64,000 nucleotides of DNA, taken from Neovahlkampfia damariscottae. Its lineage: Eukaryota > Heterolobosea > Selenaionea > Neovahlkampfiida > Neovahlkampfiidae. This document shows, piece after piece, positions 31,384 through 43,305 of the stretch. Location of the stretch: positions 106,359 through 170,358 of the forward strand of contig JABLTG010000018.1 of NCBI GenBank assembly GCA_016618085.1, given 5' to 3'. The translations under genes were made by a program, and so were the position numbers. The notes beneath the pieces are model-generated. The model was not told the DNA's origin and did not search any database. It saw only the letters and a list, made by a program, of their open reading frames with translations. Position 1 is the stretch's first letter; the number at the start of each line of letters is the position of its first letter.

Positions 31384-32952
31384 TTATTTTTTTGTTATTT
31401 TAATATGAATTTCAAGATTATTTTGAACTTGTTGATTAAATCTAAAATACAAAAAGTTTCGTCTTTTTATCATGTTCAATGATTCAGCAGGATTGATATT
31501 CACTTCATATTGATGATCATAATTCAATTTCTCATTCAAAAAGATTTCTGTAACATTATTTTTTACATTATCAAAATTTGTTAAAAAATGTAAATTGAAT
31601 TCATTTGTGTCAGGATTGTATTTCATTGATTTTGTTTCACCAGCAATTCTAACAGCATAGGTTCTTGTTAAACTTTTAATTCTATCATCATATTCACCAT
31701 TTACTACTTTAGGAAGATGTAAAATTTGCCAATAAGCCCAAGATTCAATTTCTCTATCGCAACCGTTTAATATAAAATCCATATCTTTGATATAGATTGG
31801 GTTGTTTAATTCACCATCAATTGCACCAAATTCAGTCAAGAATCTACCTACTTTTAATCTTTTGACATCTTTATTTTTCAAAAATTGATAATAGTTATAT
31901 CCAGTTTTACATACAAGTTCACCTGAACCAACAGGTTCCACAGGGCAATACCAATGATGGGACAATACATTTCTATCACTATATGTAATTCCACCAGGTT
32001 GATGTTTAAAACCAGTTTCAAAAACATTGTTGACAGCAGGTTCAAAAAAGATGATATGTTCATTGTCCTCTGAACGAATAGCTAAATGTAATTTATCATA
32101 GAGTGGTTGAAGATTTAAAAGATCACCAAGATATGGATTCAAAAATAATTTTGGATTTTGAAAAATATCACCACCCCATGGTTCATTAATCAATTCATAT
32201 CCAAGAACATATTTGTGATTTTTGAAATGTTTAGCAATAGTTTTCCACATCATAATGAAATGATCTTGGACTCTATTTACATTATCATAAAATGTTTGAA
32301 AATTTGATGATACTCTTCTTGAGAAATAATACATTTGAAAAGCATATTTTGCACATTCACCTTTTGCAGGCATTCTTGTTTGATTATCAATTTTAAAACC
32401 ATGTTCTGATATAGGTATTGGAAATGCTGGATATCCAACGTTTTTATCTAATAATTTTACAACCTGTAAATTTTTGACAGTTAATGATTTTTTTTTTTTT
32501 TTTCAAACCCAAAGTGGAGCTCCATCACCACAGTAAATGGAGGAAAACAAATCTTGATGCATATCTAATAAAGTATAAATACCTCCTTCACCTAATTTAT
32601 CAACAATTTTTGTAAGTTCATTGAGATAAGTGTAGTTATATTTTCCTTGAACTGGTTCAAAGCCTTCCCAGAGAATTCCAAGTCTATCATTTGTTTAGTG
32701 TTATTTTTTGATATACCTGAGCATATTCCAACCAGCTTCACTGTTCATATTGTTTTCTTTTGGTTTTTTTGGGTCTTTAAAAAACCATTCTAATTCAGGA
32801 TAAAATGGGTGACTCTTTTCAACTGCGTTTTGACCATGGAACACCATAACTCTTCCAAATTCATCTATAAATTCTCCTTTTTTGTTTACTTTGATTATAG
32901 CAAAGATGGAAGTTGAAATCAACAATAAAAGAACGACAACAAATTTTTTCAT
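31384..32952 (-). CDS. Endoglycoceramidase-like glycoside hydrolase, family 5
   Basis: Three exons from ATG 32952 with a signal peptide (KKFVVVLLLLISTSIFAI). Features of endoglycoceramidases: FIDEFGRVMVFHGQNAVEKS, GGIYTLLDMHQDLFSS, HKYVLGYELINEPWGGDIF (acid/base Glu in NEP), HHWYCPVEP, and GRFLTEFGAIDGELNN (nucleophile Glu in TEFG). The C-terminal 100 residues form a beta domain. Such enzymes cleave glycan from ceramide in glycosphingolipids. Secreted or lysosomal, fitting digestion of prey membranes. Confidence 0.85.
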
Positions 32953-33071
32953 CTTCCAATGAGTTGTCAAATGAATCTGATTGGATAATTACAACTGAGG
33001 TGTATTTCATGTGGTTGTAACTCTGGATGAAAACAATATGAAAGTGATCAAATTTCGAAGCTAACTGGATT

Positions 33072-34364
33072 CTACAAGCTCAGGTCATCCATTAACATCT
33101 CAACTGCTTTTGAAACATCTCCTTCACAATCTAATAAACATTCCAAATTCTGTTTTCTATCAGAAAATCCCATATTTTCCAACATTTGTAAAGGATCTGT
33201 CATTTCACTGTTTTCATAGAAATTTGAATTTTGAATGTTTGATATATCTTCATGGATCGTTTCTTCATGATCTTTTGATTCTTGAAGTTCAATATACAAT
33301 GGAACTTCATTTAATTCTTTTGACTTGATTTTTTTATTTTCATTTGATTTGGTAAGACTTATTTTTTTAGCATCATTTTCTGGTATATTAATTTTAAATG
33401 ACTTATTATTTGAAATTTTGATTGGAAATTTGGTTGATATCTCCAAATGAACTGTGGGATTAAAAGAAAAGTTAGTTGAAATTTGATTTGTAGTTTGGAA
33501 CTTGAAAGACTAATTTTGACTGGATTAGAAATATAATAGGTGATTTACGTTCACATATGTTTCGAATTTAAGTTTCACTTCATTTTTTTGTTGATTAAAA
33601 TTTTCATAAATTTGAAATTTCTGATAAATTTCATTGACATTTCTTGTGGTTTCTGAAATCTCATGAACCTTCTCAAGTTCCGAAAGAATTGAATTTCCTG
33701 TTTTTTATATTAATATGTGTTTAAATATTACCATTTTTTGATGCTAAACTGTTTAATTGAGCCAATGATTTTTCTTTTTCGTCTTCAAGTTTTTGATGTG
33801 CATCATCATAAAATTTCTCAATTTTTTGTTTCATTTTATTTGTATTTTCTATCAAATCTTGTTTTTTTTTCAATAATTTCGATGAAACTTGGTCGATATT
33901 ACGATTTAACATGTTCAAAGATTTGAGTGTTGAATTTGAAGTTTGGAGGTTTTCATCAATCTTTTTTGTTGAATGGAATTTTTTAAGACGATGAACTGAA
34001 TGTTTTTCATCACATGACTGACATAAATAACCACAAACAGTACAAAAATTAGTTGCTAAGTTTACACAATCAACTTCGTCTGTGTTGTGTGAAAAAATTA
34101 AAAAAAAAATAAATTACCACAATTTGGGTGACACAACATAATGGTAGGAGTTTTTTCTATTGGATGTGAACAAACAACACATGTATCTAATTCTTTTAAC
34201 TTTTTTTTTTTACCTTCAACACATTCATCACAAACAAGATGAAAACATTCAGGTAATTTGAAAGGAACTTCTTGATTTCGACAATTGCAACAATGACAAA
34301 TATCTGTTACCAAAAAAACACCTTCAGCTAATTCTTTGTTCATTTCTAGATGATTGAATTTCAT
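33072..34364 (-). CDS. TRIM-like RING / B-box / coiled coil protein with C-terminal UBA
   Basis: About four exons from ATG 34364 (MKFNHLEMNKELAEG). A RING-like Cys cluster (CHCCNCRNQEVPFKLPECFH, LVCDECVEG, CVVCSHPIE) is followed by a B-box type zinc site (NFCTVCGYLCQSCDEKHSVH) and a long coiled coil (residues about 150-260). The C-terminus is a UBA domain: LQMLENMGFSDRKQNLECLL then DCEGDVSKAVEMLM. RING plus B-box plus coiled coil is the tripartite ubiquitin ligase design. A UBA end would let it bind ubiquitin chains. Splice sites near 33450-33560 are approximate. Confidence 0.7.
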
Positions 34365-34404
34365 TGGACAATAAACTTGAACCAACGCTTCACCAAATTA
34401 AATT

Positions 34405-35932
34405 TTATTTTTTCAATTTTTTGAATTCAACTTGAATTTTTGTTGGGGATTGAAATAAACCTGAAGAAGGTGCTACATCAACAATTTCATGAGGATTTGT
34501 CATTATAACTTCATAATTCATCAATAATTCAGTAAAAAATATTTTTTGCTCCATTAATGAAAAATTATTTCCAATACAGACTCTAGAACCTGAAGAAAAT
34601 GGAATCCAAGCATAATGAGGAATTTTTTTCTGAGTGTTTTTATCCCATCTCTCTGGAATGAATTTGTCAGGATTTTCATAATACTCTTCATTTGTATGAA
34701 TATCTAATGCAGATACTCTTATAATAGTTCCTTTTGGCAAGAAATAATCACCCAGTGTGGTATTTTTTGTTGTAATTTTTGCTGGAATTGATGCAATAGG
34801 AGGATACATCCTGAGTAATTCTTTAATGAACATCATTAGATAAGGTAATTTTTCGATTGATTCAGTGTCTACTTTTTCTATATTTTCAAAAATTTCTTTT
34901 CTTAATTTCTTTTGAATTTCAGGATATTTTGCAAGAATTTGAATTCCAAATGCTAAAGCACTTGCAGTACTAAAAAATTGTTAAACAAAAAAAAAATTAT
35001 TACGTTTCATGACCTGCAAGAAATAATACTGCAACATTGTCCAAAATTTCAATTTGTGAAATTTTATCTTCATCTTCATTTTCCAACCAAGATTCAACCA
35101 TTAAATCAAGAAGTGAATAATCTTCACTTTTTATTTTCTTTTCTTTAATGTTATTTTTTGAGATTTCAACCAAAGAAGCTTTAAAATCTTTCCAAATTTT
35201 CAATTGTTTCAATGTTTCTTGAGTTGTTGACAATGAATCAAAATGATGAGTGAATATGGCAGGAAGAGCTTTTTTAAAATCAAAAAATATTCCCATCAAA
35301 TAATTATAACTGGTTAATTCTTCATTTTCTTTCATTGATGTTGATTTAAAATCATATCCAAAGATTGCTAAACCTAAAATGTCCAAAGCCATCGTTTGAG
35401 TGTACTTATGAACATCATCAACAATTGGTCCATCTTTTTCAATCATTTGATTCATAACTTCAGCTGTTTTCTTAGAGAATATATCAAAATACTTTCCAAT
35501 TGATTTAAAAGCAGGATCTAAAACTTTTCTTTGTCTTTTCCAATCAGTTCCATTAACAGCCACCAAATTATCATGCCCTATGAATTCTGATGTATATTTT
35601 ACCACGTTTAAAAGATAATGATGATATGTTTCTGTGTCGTTCAAGACTTGTTTTGCTAAAATCGCGTCTCGAACAATTACAATCAATTTGAATGGTGAAA
35701 AAATGTTTGTCAATGGTTTTCCTAATTTTCTATGTAATTTTTGAGTTAAATGTACTGCTGAAACATTCTTTTGAGTCAATAAAAACCAAGGTGTAAAAAA
35801 AATTGAGTTTCCTTGAATAACTTCACCTGTTTTGAGATTATATACCTTTCTTCTTTGAAAATAGTCGCTGAACCAAAGTAAAGAGACGATCAAAACTCCT
35901 AGTGACAAAAGCACACCCACCAAACAAAACAT
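34405..35932 (-). CDS. Cytochrome P450 monooxygenase
   Basis: Two or three exons. N-terminal membrane anchor MFCLVGVLLSLGVLIVSLLW. The I-helix motif LFLAGHET ends exon 1 (compare AGxDT). After an intron near 34970-35005 come KELLRMYPP (ExxR), FIPERW (PERF-like) and the haem-binding loop FSSGSRVCIGNNFS with the axial Cys. The length of about 500 residues is normal. It resembles microsomal CYP4-like or fatty-acid hydroxylase branches. The substrate is unknown. It needs molecular oxygen, so the host is likely aerobic. Confidence 0.92.
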
Positions 35933-36062
35933 CGAATTACCAAAAAATGGCTATTTTGATTTTTTAAAGGTGTTTTATTGGTATATTTCAAAAAACCGAA
36001 TATTGTTGAAAAAACAACGAAAAAAAATAAAAAAATGGTATGAAGTGTGGGTTTTTTTTTGA

Positions 36063-36068
36063 CCAATC
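36063..36068 (+). promoter_or_regulatory. CCAATC box before the PPP phosphatase gene
   Basis: CCAATC lies 48 nt upstream of ATG 36116 in a T-rich stretch between two divergent genes. Positional evidence only. Confidence 0.35.
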
Positions 36069-36115
36069 ATTTTCTTTTTTTTCAACTTTTTCAACAAACA
36101 AAAAAACTCTTCCAA

Positions 36116-37128
36116 ATGATAGACTTGCATGTTTGCATCAAAAAGATATCTAAAGGTGAAATACTGGATGAATATGAAGTAAAATTCATCTGTGAAAAAG
36201 TAACTGAACTTTTTGCTGCAGAAGCAAATATACAAGAACTTTCAAGTCCAATAACCATAGTTGGTGATATTCATGGGTACATTTATCTTTTATTTTTTAA
36301 AACTACAAAAGACAATTTGAAGATCTTTTAGAACTTTTTGCGATTGGAGGAAAAGTTCCAGACACAAATTATTTATTTCTTGGCGATTATGTTGACAGAG
36401 GAGAAGGTAGTGTTGAGTGTATTTCCTTACTTGTGTGTTATAAACTTTTATATGGGAAAAGAATTACTCTATTGAGAGGAAATCATGAATCAAAAAAAAT
36501 AACAAAAGTTTATGGATTTTACACGGAATGTGTACTTAAATATGGAAATGCGAATGTATGGAATCATTTTACTACTATGTTTGATTATATTCCACTCGGA
36601 GCCCTGATAGATAAAAAAATTTTTTGCATTCATGGAGGATTATCAAGATACATCACAACTATTGATCAAATCAGAGTTTTAAATAGATTTAAAGATATAC
36701 CAGATGAAGGACCTCTTACTGATTTACTTTGGTCAGATCCAGATCCAGACATTGTGTCACCAAAAGGATACAAAAATAATAATTGGAACAGGTAGGTTTT
36801 TCAAATAATTAACATTTTTTTGAACAGAGGAGTTGGTTGTAGATTTAATGGAGAAGCTGTTAAAACATTTCTTCAAAATAATGATGTTGATCATATCGTA
36901 AGAACCCATCAATTGTGTATGGAAGGATATCAATTATTATTTGATAATACATTGAGTACAATTTGGAGTGCACCAAATTATTGTTATAGATGTGGAAATT
37001 TAGGTTGTATTTTGGAAATTGATGATAGTAAAAATATGTTTTATAATACTTATGATCATGCTCCAAATCAGAAAAAAATGACATCTGTTATAAACAGGAA
37101 AACGAATCATTCAGATTATTTTTTATAA
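36116..37128 (+). CDS. PP2A/PP4/PP6-type Ser/Thr protein phosphatase catalytic subunit
   Basis: Three exons (introns near 36277-36319 and 36791-36826). All PPP motifs are present: [34 protein letters not shown], and [10 protein letters not shown] with [11 protein letters not shown]. The C-terminus ends SDYFL, as in PP2A-type subunits (DYFL), where carboxymethylation of the last Leu controls B-subunit binding. VDRGEG replaces the usual VDRGYY, changing a surface loop. PP2A, PP4 and PP6 cannot be told apart safely. Confidence 0.92.
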
Positions 37129-37136
37129 AAAATATT

Positions 37137-38369
37137 TTATTCTCTTGATTTACAATCACATTTTTCACAACAAAGTTGTTTTATGACTTTCATTTGATTT
37201 CTAAAGAAACTAACTGTTGAATTGAATAATGCTATTTCTTCAATTGGTTCTCCTCTTAATTTGAGAATTTTTTCATCTTGTTCAATTGAAAAGGTTTTCA
37301 ATGGCATTGAATAAAATAGTAAAATGTATAAAGTTACATATTTCATGTCTATTCCATCAATAATTAATGTTTTATACAAATTTGTTTGTTTTGCTTGTTC
37401 ATAAAGTTTTTCTATAATAATAGCACTTTCATTTGTTCCTATTTCAACAAATACATGAAATACTTCATCAAATACTGATTTTAATTCTTCAATTTTGGCA
37501 TCAAATTTATCGTCACATAATGTTTTTGAAACATGTTTGAAATATTGATTTGAAAAAGATTGGAATTGATCAGGACTAGCTTTGATTTTATAAAACAATG
37601 AAAATTGTTCTCTTTTTCCTGTTTTAATTCTTGCGTAACCTCTTGGTAGACCGGTAGCGGAGTCTTTTGGTTGCATTGATTCCCACAGAAGTTTTGTGTC
37701 ACCTTTGAATTATTTAATTTTTAAAAAAGTGTCTTACACCAATAAGGTGGGTATTTAAATCTTGCAACGTCCAAAATTAAAACTTTATCCAATTCTTCAT
37801 TATAACCACCTTTGAAAATTAATCTCTAATTTTTTTTTTTACCAAAAGGACTAAAGTGACCAGAACCAGTTTGTTTAAGAGTTGCTCTATCATATGAAAT
37901 AGCTAAAAATTCGTTTGTCATTTTTGCATGTTTTTTCAAATCTTCTCTAAATTCTTCAAGTGTTACTTTGTCACCAAAAATAATTTCACAATTAGCTCCA
38001 TTACAGTTAGATAAACACTTGAATTCAAATATTGTAATACCATCTTTTTTAATTTCCTTTGAAAATGAAAAAAAAAAGTTTTTTTACTTCAAGATTTTTA
38101 CAACAGTTCAGTAACTCTTCTGAGAACCACCTCCATGGACCTTTCCAAGTTCTTTTTGGATCAACCCCAAGAGCGTTTAAAATAACAACTAAGGTACCAA
38201 GTCCGCAATATGCAGGTTCACCTTGAGTATGAAATTGTTCAATCAAAGGAAAGAAACATTCCATATTTTCTTCTTCCAATGATTTTTTGAATATTTTCTT
38301 TCCTTCTGGTGAACTAAATGTGATTAAAGTATCTGGTATTTCTCTTTGATAAAAAGTTTTTGGTAACAT
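37137..38369 (-). CDS. Phytochelatin synthase
   Basis: Exons joined from ATG 38369: the first ends CCKNLEV, and the next has [10 protein letters not shown] and the GGYN turn. The catalytic triad is visible: Cys in [12 protein letters not shown], His in SGHFSP and Asp in [14 protein letters not shown]. Also [16 protein letters not shown]. Phytochelatin synthase joins gamma-Glu-Cys units from glutathione to make metal-chelating peptides. The C-terminal domain is longer than in bacteria and ends [11 protein letters not shown], a Cys cluster typical of eukaryotic metal-sensing tails. A hydrophobic frame upstream (to 38560) is probably not part of the protein. Confidence 0.92.
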
Positions 38370-38612
38370 CTTCTTGAGAACAGTTCAATGTTTGACCAAT
38401 CGGAGTTAGCTGTTAAAAAAAGTGCAACACAAAATGAAACTAATTTGACTTCAGTTTTATGATTCAAAACTGTAATAGATTGAATAAGTAATCCTTGTTG
38501 AAACTGAAAGATTGAAAAACAATTTTTCAAAGGAAAAAAAAAGTAAGAGCACATGATGCAGCAAAAGAAAAAAAAATTTCTTCGTTATCAGTTGATGAAA
38601 TAAACTTCAAGT

Positions 38613-39208
38613 TTATAATTCCAGCTTTAAATTTGGTTCATGTTTCCAAGATAATTCTGTATGATTTTTTTGTAGTTTTTCTAATTTTTCTAGTATTTCT
38701 GCAGGAAAAGGTTCAAGCTTTCTTTCTTTTAAATTTGAAAAGGCGAAAATTCCTTCACAAAATGAAGAAACTTCATTTTGATTCAACAAGTAAAAATAAA
38801 AATGTACTCTTTTTTTTGATTTTGAAATATTGATAATTCTAAAATGTGTAGAAACATTTTCTTTGTAGTGCACTTCTTTTAAGTAATGGACATCATGTCT
38901 GAGCATAAAGCAACCTTTTGAATTATTTTGGATAAATTCTTTTGTTATTCCAAGCTGTTTTAATAATTCATAAGCGCTATCATCATATATACCAACGTAA
39001 TGTCTTTATGTAAAAAAATTAAGTTCCACAAACCTCACCTAAAAAGGTAACTTTTTAGTGAGAAAACAATTACATTCAAATGACCCATTAAATCCAAATG
39101 TTGTTTCTGTATCGTGAATTTATCGATTAATTTCGGCAAAGATTTTGATATCAAATCACCAGAAAGTGTTTTGTTCAAATTAAAAATTGTCCTCTTGAAG
39201 AAATTCAT
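38613..39208 (-). CDS. Hotdog-fold thioesterase (YbgC/acyl-ACP thioesterase-like)
   Basis: From ATG 39208: FFKRTIFNLNKTLSGDLISK, then DLMGHLN. Intron 39039-39073 (35 nt), a 5-nt microexon (GTGAG, 39034-39038) and intron 39004-39033 (30 nt) join this to RHYVGIYDDSAYELLKQLGI. The result GHLNVRHYVGIYDDS matches the very conserved GHMNVRHY motif of hotdog thioesterases. The C-terminal half (HYLKEVHYKENVSTHFRI, VHFYFYLLN) is the usual beta-sheet part. It probably hydrolyses acyl-CoA. The basic start suggests mitochondria. Confidence 0.75.
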
Positions 39209-39297
39209 GTGTGAAATGTTGTGTTAAAAATTTTCGGAGTTTCTTGACCAACCAAAATTTGATTCATAAGTAAAATTTATTACTTGTTAATGATACA

Positions 39298-39914
39298 TTA
39301 ATCTTTTTTTTCGTCTTGATTTAATACTTCTTCGTCAATCATTTTTTCAATATAAGGAGCAAAATGACCCTTGTATTTCATTCTTAATTCTTTTTTTTTC
39401 CAATCTGATGAAGTGATATATTTTCTACATGTCTTTGCACCACATAAACATTCTTCAATGGTGGTATCAAATGTTTCACTTGTTCCATAATCAAAAGTGA
39501 TATCCTCACCTTCTTTAATGTCTCTGGAAGCAACGAATTCAAAATCATTCCCATCAAACCAATTTGTAGGTTCACAAGAGTGATTGCTAAAAAGTTAAAA
39601 AAAATCGGTTGGTAAATTTCTTACCAAAAAATACTGAAATCTTTTTCGGTACTTTTTACACCTCTCATTCTTGTTTTACTAATTTGATAAGCATAGTGAT
39701 GAAAGTTTTCTTTTTCTTCCTCTTCCCATTTTTCAACTTCTTCTATATCTTTCTCCATCATGTTGTCATCAGCAACTCCTCTCCAACAAATTTCACCTTT
39801 TTTGATCGGTTCAGTTGCATATAAACCGTATCCACCAAACTCGGGCAATTCTTTTCTTGCAATTTTCTTGTTGAGTGTGTAAAATGGTCCTTCACCAAAT
39901 GTTACTTCTGTCAT
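39298..39914 (-). CDS. SET-domain protein with post-SET Cys motif
   Basis: Two exons joined near 39587-39625. Start ATG 39914. The SET-N strand reads GYGLYATEPIKKGEI. After the intron, SNHSCEPTNWF is the NHSCxPN catalytic knot and GEDITFDYGTSE is the second knot strand. CLCGAKTCRKYI is a post-SET CxCx4C zinc site. It is short (about 190 residues) with no pre-SET region. The type is close to small bacterial-like or plant-like SET proteins, which methylate lysines on histones or other proteins. A CCAATC box lies upstream at 39937-39942. Confidence 0.82.
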
Positions 39915-40335
39915 ACTTTTTGATTGTTCTGCTTGTCCAATCAAAATATTGGAAACCCTTTCTATAATTTTTCAATCAACCGAAAATTTTTATTCATTGG
40001 TCAAATTTCGAGATATTTAATTCTAAACAACCTCCAAATGCAAAAAAATTCTAAAACCACATTTTTTTCTTTCAATCCGACCATTGGTTTAAACCTCAGT
40101 GATTCTAAAATAAAAACGAATGATGAACATTATCACGATGGTCTAATGAACGTATTCAATGATTATAAAAATACTCTTGTATTTATTGTCTGACTAGTTT
40201 TTTATTTTTGAGATTTTCCAAAATTTGATGGAACAGGAGTTTCCTGTTTGGTTGTTTTATTCTCCAAAAAAAAAGATTTTGGTGATTTTTTATTTGTCGG
40301 AATTTCCACAAATCAAAAATCATCTTGTTCTCCTC
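39915..40335. other. Divergent intergenic region with one weak small ORF
   Basis: 421 bases between the SET gene and CHFR. CCAATC at 39937-39942 probably belongs to the SET gene. A 51-codon open frame from ATG 40038 to 40193 (MQKNSKTTFFSFNPTIGLNL) has a box-like ATTGG just upstream near 39998. It has no recognisable domain and may be a small gene or chance. Confidence 0.3.
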
Positions 40336-41981
40336 ATGAGTGAAAACGTTTGAAACACAATTGAATAACTCTTTTTCTCAGGAAATTTTTGAACTGATAC
40401 CAGTCTCCAAGAGTTTTAAATCAGTGATATTGGAAGAATCCACAACATTAGGAAGATTAAAGTCACTTCCTGAAAATTGTAGGTTCACAGATTCAAGGAT
40501 AAGTACTAAACATTGTTCTTTGTATATAAAAGAAAACAGGTTGTACATTAAAGACTCCAGGTAAAAACAAAAAAAAATTTATTTTTTCAGCACGAATGGC
40601 ACTTTTATCAACGGAAATAGAATAGATAAAGATAAAGAAGTTGAATTAAAAAATGATGATATTTTGTGTTTGAGTGTTCCTTCAAGTTTAGAAGGTTTAC
40701 CAAGTTACAAAATTTCAATTAAAAATTATGAAGCCACACCACTCATTGACCAAACTTTAGAAATTGAAGAAGGTTTTTTGAAAAGAACAAGAGATGAAGA
40801 AGAACCTATTGAAGAAGAAAAACCTTTAAAATCTCAAAAAATAGATGACAAAAGTCAACAAGAATTAAGTCAAGAAGATCCAATGGAAGAAAATTTATTA
40901 TGTCCAATTTGTTCAGATATATTTTACAAGTGTATTACTGTATTACCTTGTTTACATAATTTTTGTGCTCCTTGTTATTCAAGCTGGATGAAATCACAAA
41001 ATTTACATGAAAATTGTCCACAGTGTCGTCAAACAGTTGATGAAGTACGTAAGAATCATGGAATACAAAATTTTGTTGATACTTATTTAAAATTACATCC
41101 TAAAAAACAAAAATCAGAAGAAGAAATTAAAGAATTAGAAAAAGAAAATACAATCACTGACGAATTTGTAAATTTAAGAAATAACTAAAAAAAAATAGTT
41201 ACGAAATCAAGTAAAATTAAGATCAAATAACAATGGAAATGGTTTTGGAGGTGGTTTTGGTTTTGGTGGTTTTACTGGTGGTTTTCATCCAATCAATAAC
41301 AACGATACATATTACTCAGATGATGAAGAAGAAATATTTTCTGAAGAAGAATATCCAGACAATTCCACTACATGTCAAGAATGTATCCAACCAGGCACAG
41401 ATGGATTTCAATGTTCGAGAGACACCCCAAATCATGTTACTTGTTCAGCATGTTATAAATTAATGCCGTTAAGAGATCCAGTTCCACAAGACAGACCACA
41501 AGAATGTATGAGATGTCAAAAATATTTTTGTGAACAATATTTTGGTAATTGCACAGGATTGAATCAAACAGGTCAATTTAAAAAAATTAAAGATCACAAA
41601 TTTTCTGTTTTACCAACAGATTCATTAAATGGAAACCAGTACGAAAGAGAAATTCTGTTGAATTACATGGCTAGAAAGAGTTATTCAACTAATCGATTGT
41701 TTGTTGAAATTTGTCGTAAAATAGATGATGGAACATTATCCACTTCAGATTATGATGAATCAAATGATGTTTCAACATCTGATTATGTTTGTAATTTTTG
41801 TGTGACTGAATTTTTTTCATCAATGATTTATGACTTTCGTTTGTCCATTCCAGAAGATCAATTTCCAAAAGAAGTAATTCAAAGACCTGATTGTTGGTAT
41901 GGAAGAGAATGTAACACACAAAAACATAATTTAATGCATGCAAAGAAATTTAATCACATTTGCGAAAATAAAAAAAAATAA
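40336..41981 (+). CDS. CHFR: CHFR-like E3 ligase: FHA, RING, Cys-rich, PBZ zinc finger
   Basis: ATG 40336 opens a 4-codon exon (MSEN) before a 34-nt intron (40348-40381). FHA domain follows: LGRLKSLPENCRF, RISTKHCSLYI and STNGTFINGN across the second intron. RING C3HC4: CPICSDIFYKCITVLPCLHN, FCAPCYSSW, CPQCRQ. A third intron and a Gly/Phe-rich linker precede the CHFR Cys-rich region (CQECIQPG, CMRCQKYFCEQYFGNC). The C-terminus is a PBZ finger: RPDCWYGRECNTQKHNLMHA then KKFNHIC. CHFR is a mitotic stress checkpoint ubiquitin ligase recruited by poly(ADP-ribose) through PBZ. Confidence 0.9.
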
Positions 41982-42046
41982 ATTTTCGGTTCAATTGGAG
42001 TGAATTTCATTGGTGTAAAAAAATAAACTTGTTGACTCACGAATCG

Positions 42047-43109
42047 ATGTCCATCAACACAAGTTTATTTTTTATACCTTTAGGTATATTTGATTTCATT
42101 CTTTTTGTAATAGCCATAATTTGGACAATTTGTTCAAGAGGTCTTTTGAAAGCATTTTCACTTCAAAGACAATTATTTTTTTGTATGGGTTTAAATAGGT
42201 TTATTCGAGTGATACAAATACTATTGATATATCAAATATGTCCTATTACAAATAAAGCTCATTATTGTGAAACACTTTCACATGTGGCTCAAGCATTGGA
42301 TTTAACTGCTTCTTTATTGAATTTAACAACCTATTTGACTCTCGCTATGTTTTGGTATTTTTTTTTTACAATTTAGTGTTCAACAGGGCTGAAGAATACC
42401 ATTCCATTAAATTACATAACTCAAATGAATTTCAAATCAATTTGAAAAAAATTCAATTCATTCTACAAATGGTGTTTTGGTTCATCATTTTGATTGCGTA
42501 AAAAAAAAAACAAATCATAATTTCGAATAGTTTTGGTTATATTGCTTTCATTATGTTGTTAATTTTCTCAGTTGAAGCACTGAGTTCCAATACAATTGCT
42601 TATAAAATCACCAGATTAGTATCGAATTTTTTTGATTTAAAATTCTATTTTAGGCTTTTCGAGTGACTACAAGTTTGTTGATTGCAATTTTTCTATCATT
42701 ATATGGATTTCTGATTATCAAAGAGTATCGAATGCTCAATCGATCAAACAAAAGACTTTTCAAAATTGCAATCATTACATCCATTTCAACAATCACTTTT
42801 TTGATTTTAACACTTGGAAATATCATCAAATTTTTGATTACATCTTTTGGAAATGATGCTATTATTTCATTGGAGCAAAATATTGGCTGGGTGGTTTCAA
42901 ATTTGTCAGGATATTTAGAATTATTTACTATTGGATTATTGATGTTTAGTTTGACTCCAAAAAGGATCACTCAAGTTATTTGTTGTTGCGAATTTAAAAA
43001 TTTATCATTGGATGAAACATTAGATGGAAATTATGCAGATGTTCCTGATTCATTGAGTAATACATTTGAAGAACCTGATTTCAAATACTATTTTAAAGAA
43101 GATGAATAA
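42047..43109 (+). CDS. Polytopic (about seven-TM) membrane protein, GPR137/TOM1-like
   Basis: ATG 42047. Four exons joined by frame (introns near 42354-42385, 42499-42531 and 42619-42653, the first placed with its acceptor at TTCAACAG). Hydrophobic segments include FIPLGIFDFILFVIAIIWTI, FILQMVFWFIILIA, FGYIAFIMLLIFSVEALSS and IAIITSISTITFLILTLGNI. The pattern, with IWTICSRG after TM1, a RFIRVIQILLIYQ helix and a short cytoplasmic tail, is like 7TM proteins of the GPR137 or plant THH1/TOM1 type. It lacks class A GPCR motifs such as DRY. Family assignment is tentative. Confidence 0.6.
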
Positions 43110-43171
43110 AAATTTGTTGAACAAAAAAAGAAGTGTCCCACTTCCAAGTTTTTAGGTTGCACAACACCTCC

Positions 43172-43190
43172 TCTGCCCAATGAGGGCAGA
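43172..43190. repeat. Perfect 7-bp inverted repeat
   Basis: TCTGCCC at 43172-43178, loop AATGA, GGGCAGA at 43184-43190. It lies in a GC-richer patch between two plus-strand genes. Could be an RNA hairpin in a 3' or 5' leader, or chance. Confidence 0.35.
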
Positions 43191-43305
43191 AGAAATTGAG
43201 AAATTTTTTTGAAGAACCACATTTTCAAGTTGAAAAAAAAATTAAGGTTGACTTTTCCTCCAATCGGAGAATTTTTCATTTCCACAGACAAATTTCCGAA
43301 CAAAG

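Noticed and set aside
38324-38554. Extra N-terminal membrane segment of phytochelatin synthase
   Set aside because: The frame differs from the MLPKT start, no intron joins them, and the family begins at that start.
43110-43305. tRNA gene in the GC-rich patch
   Set aside because: The hairpin is present but no cloverleaf, A box or B box could be made out.
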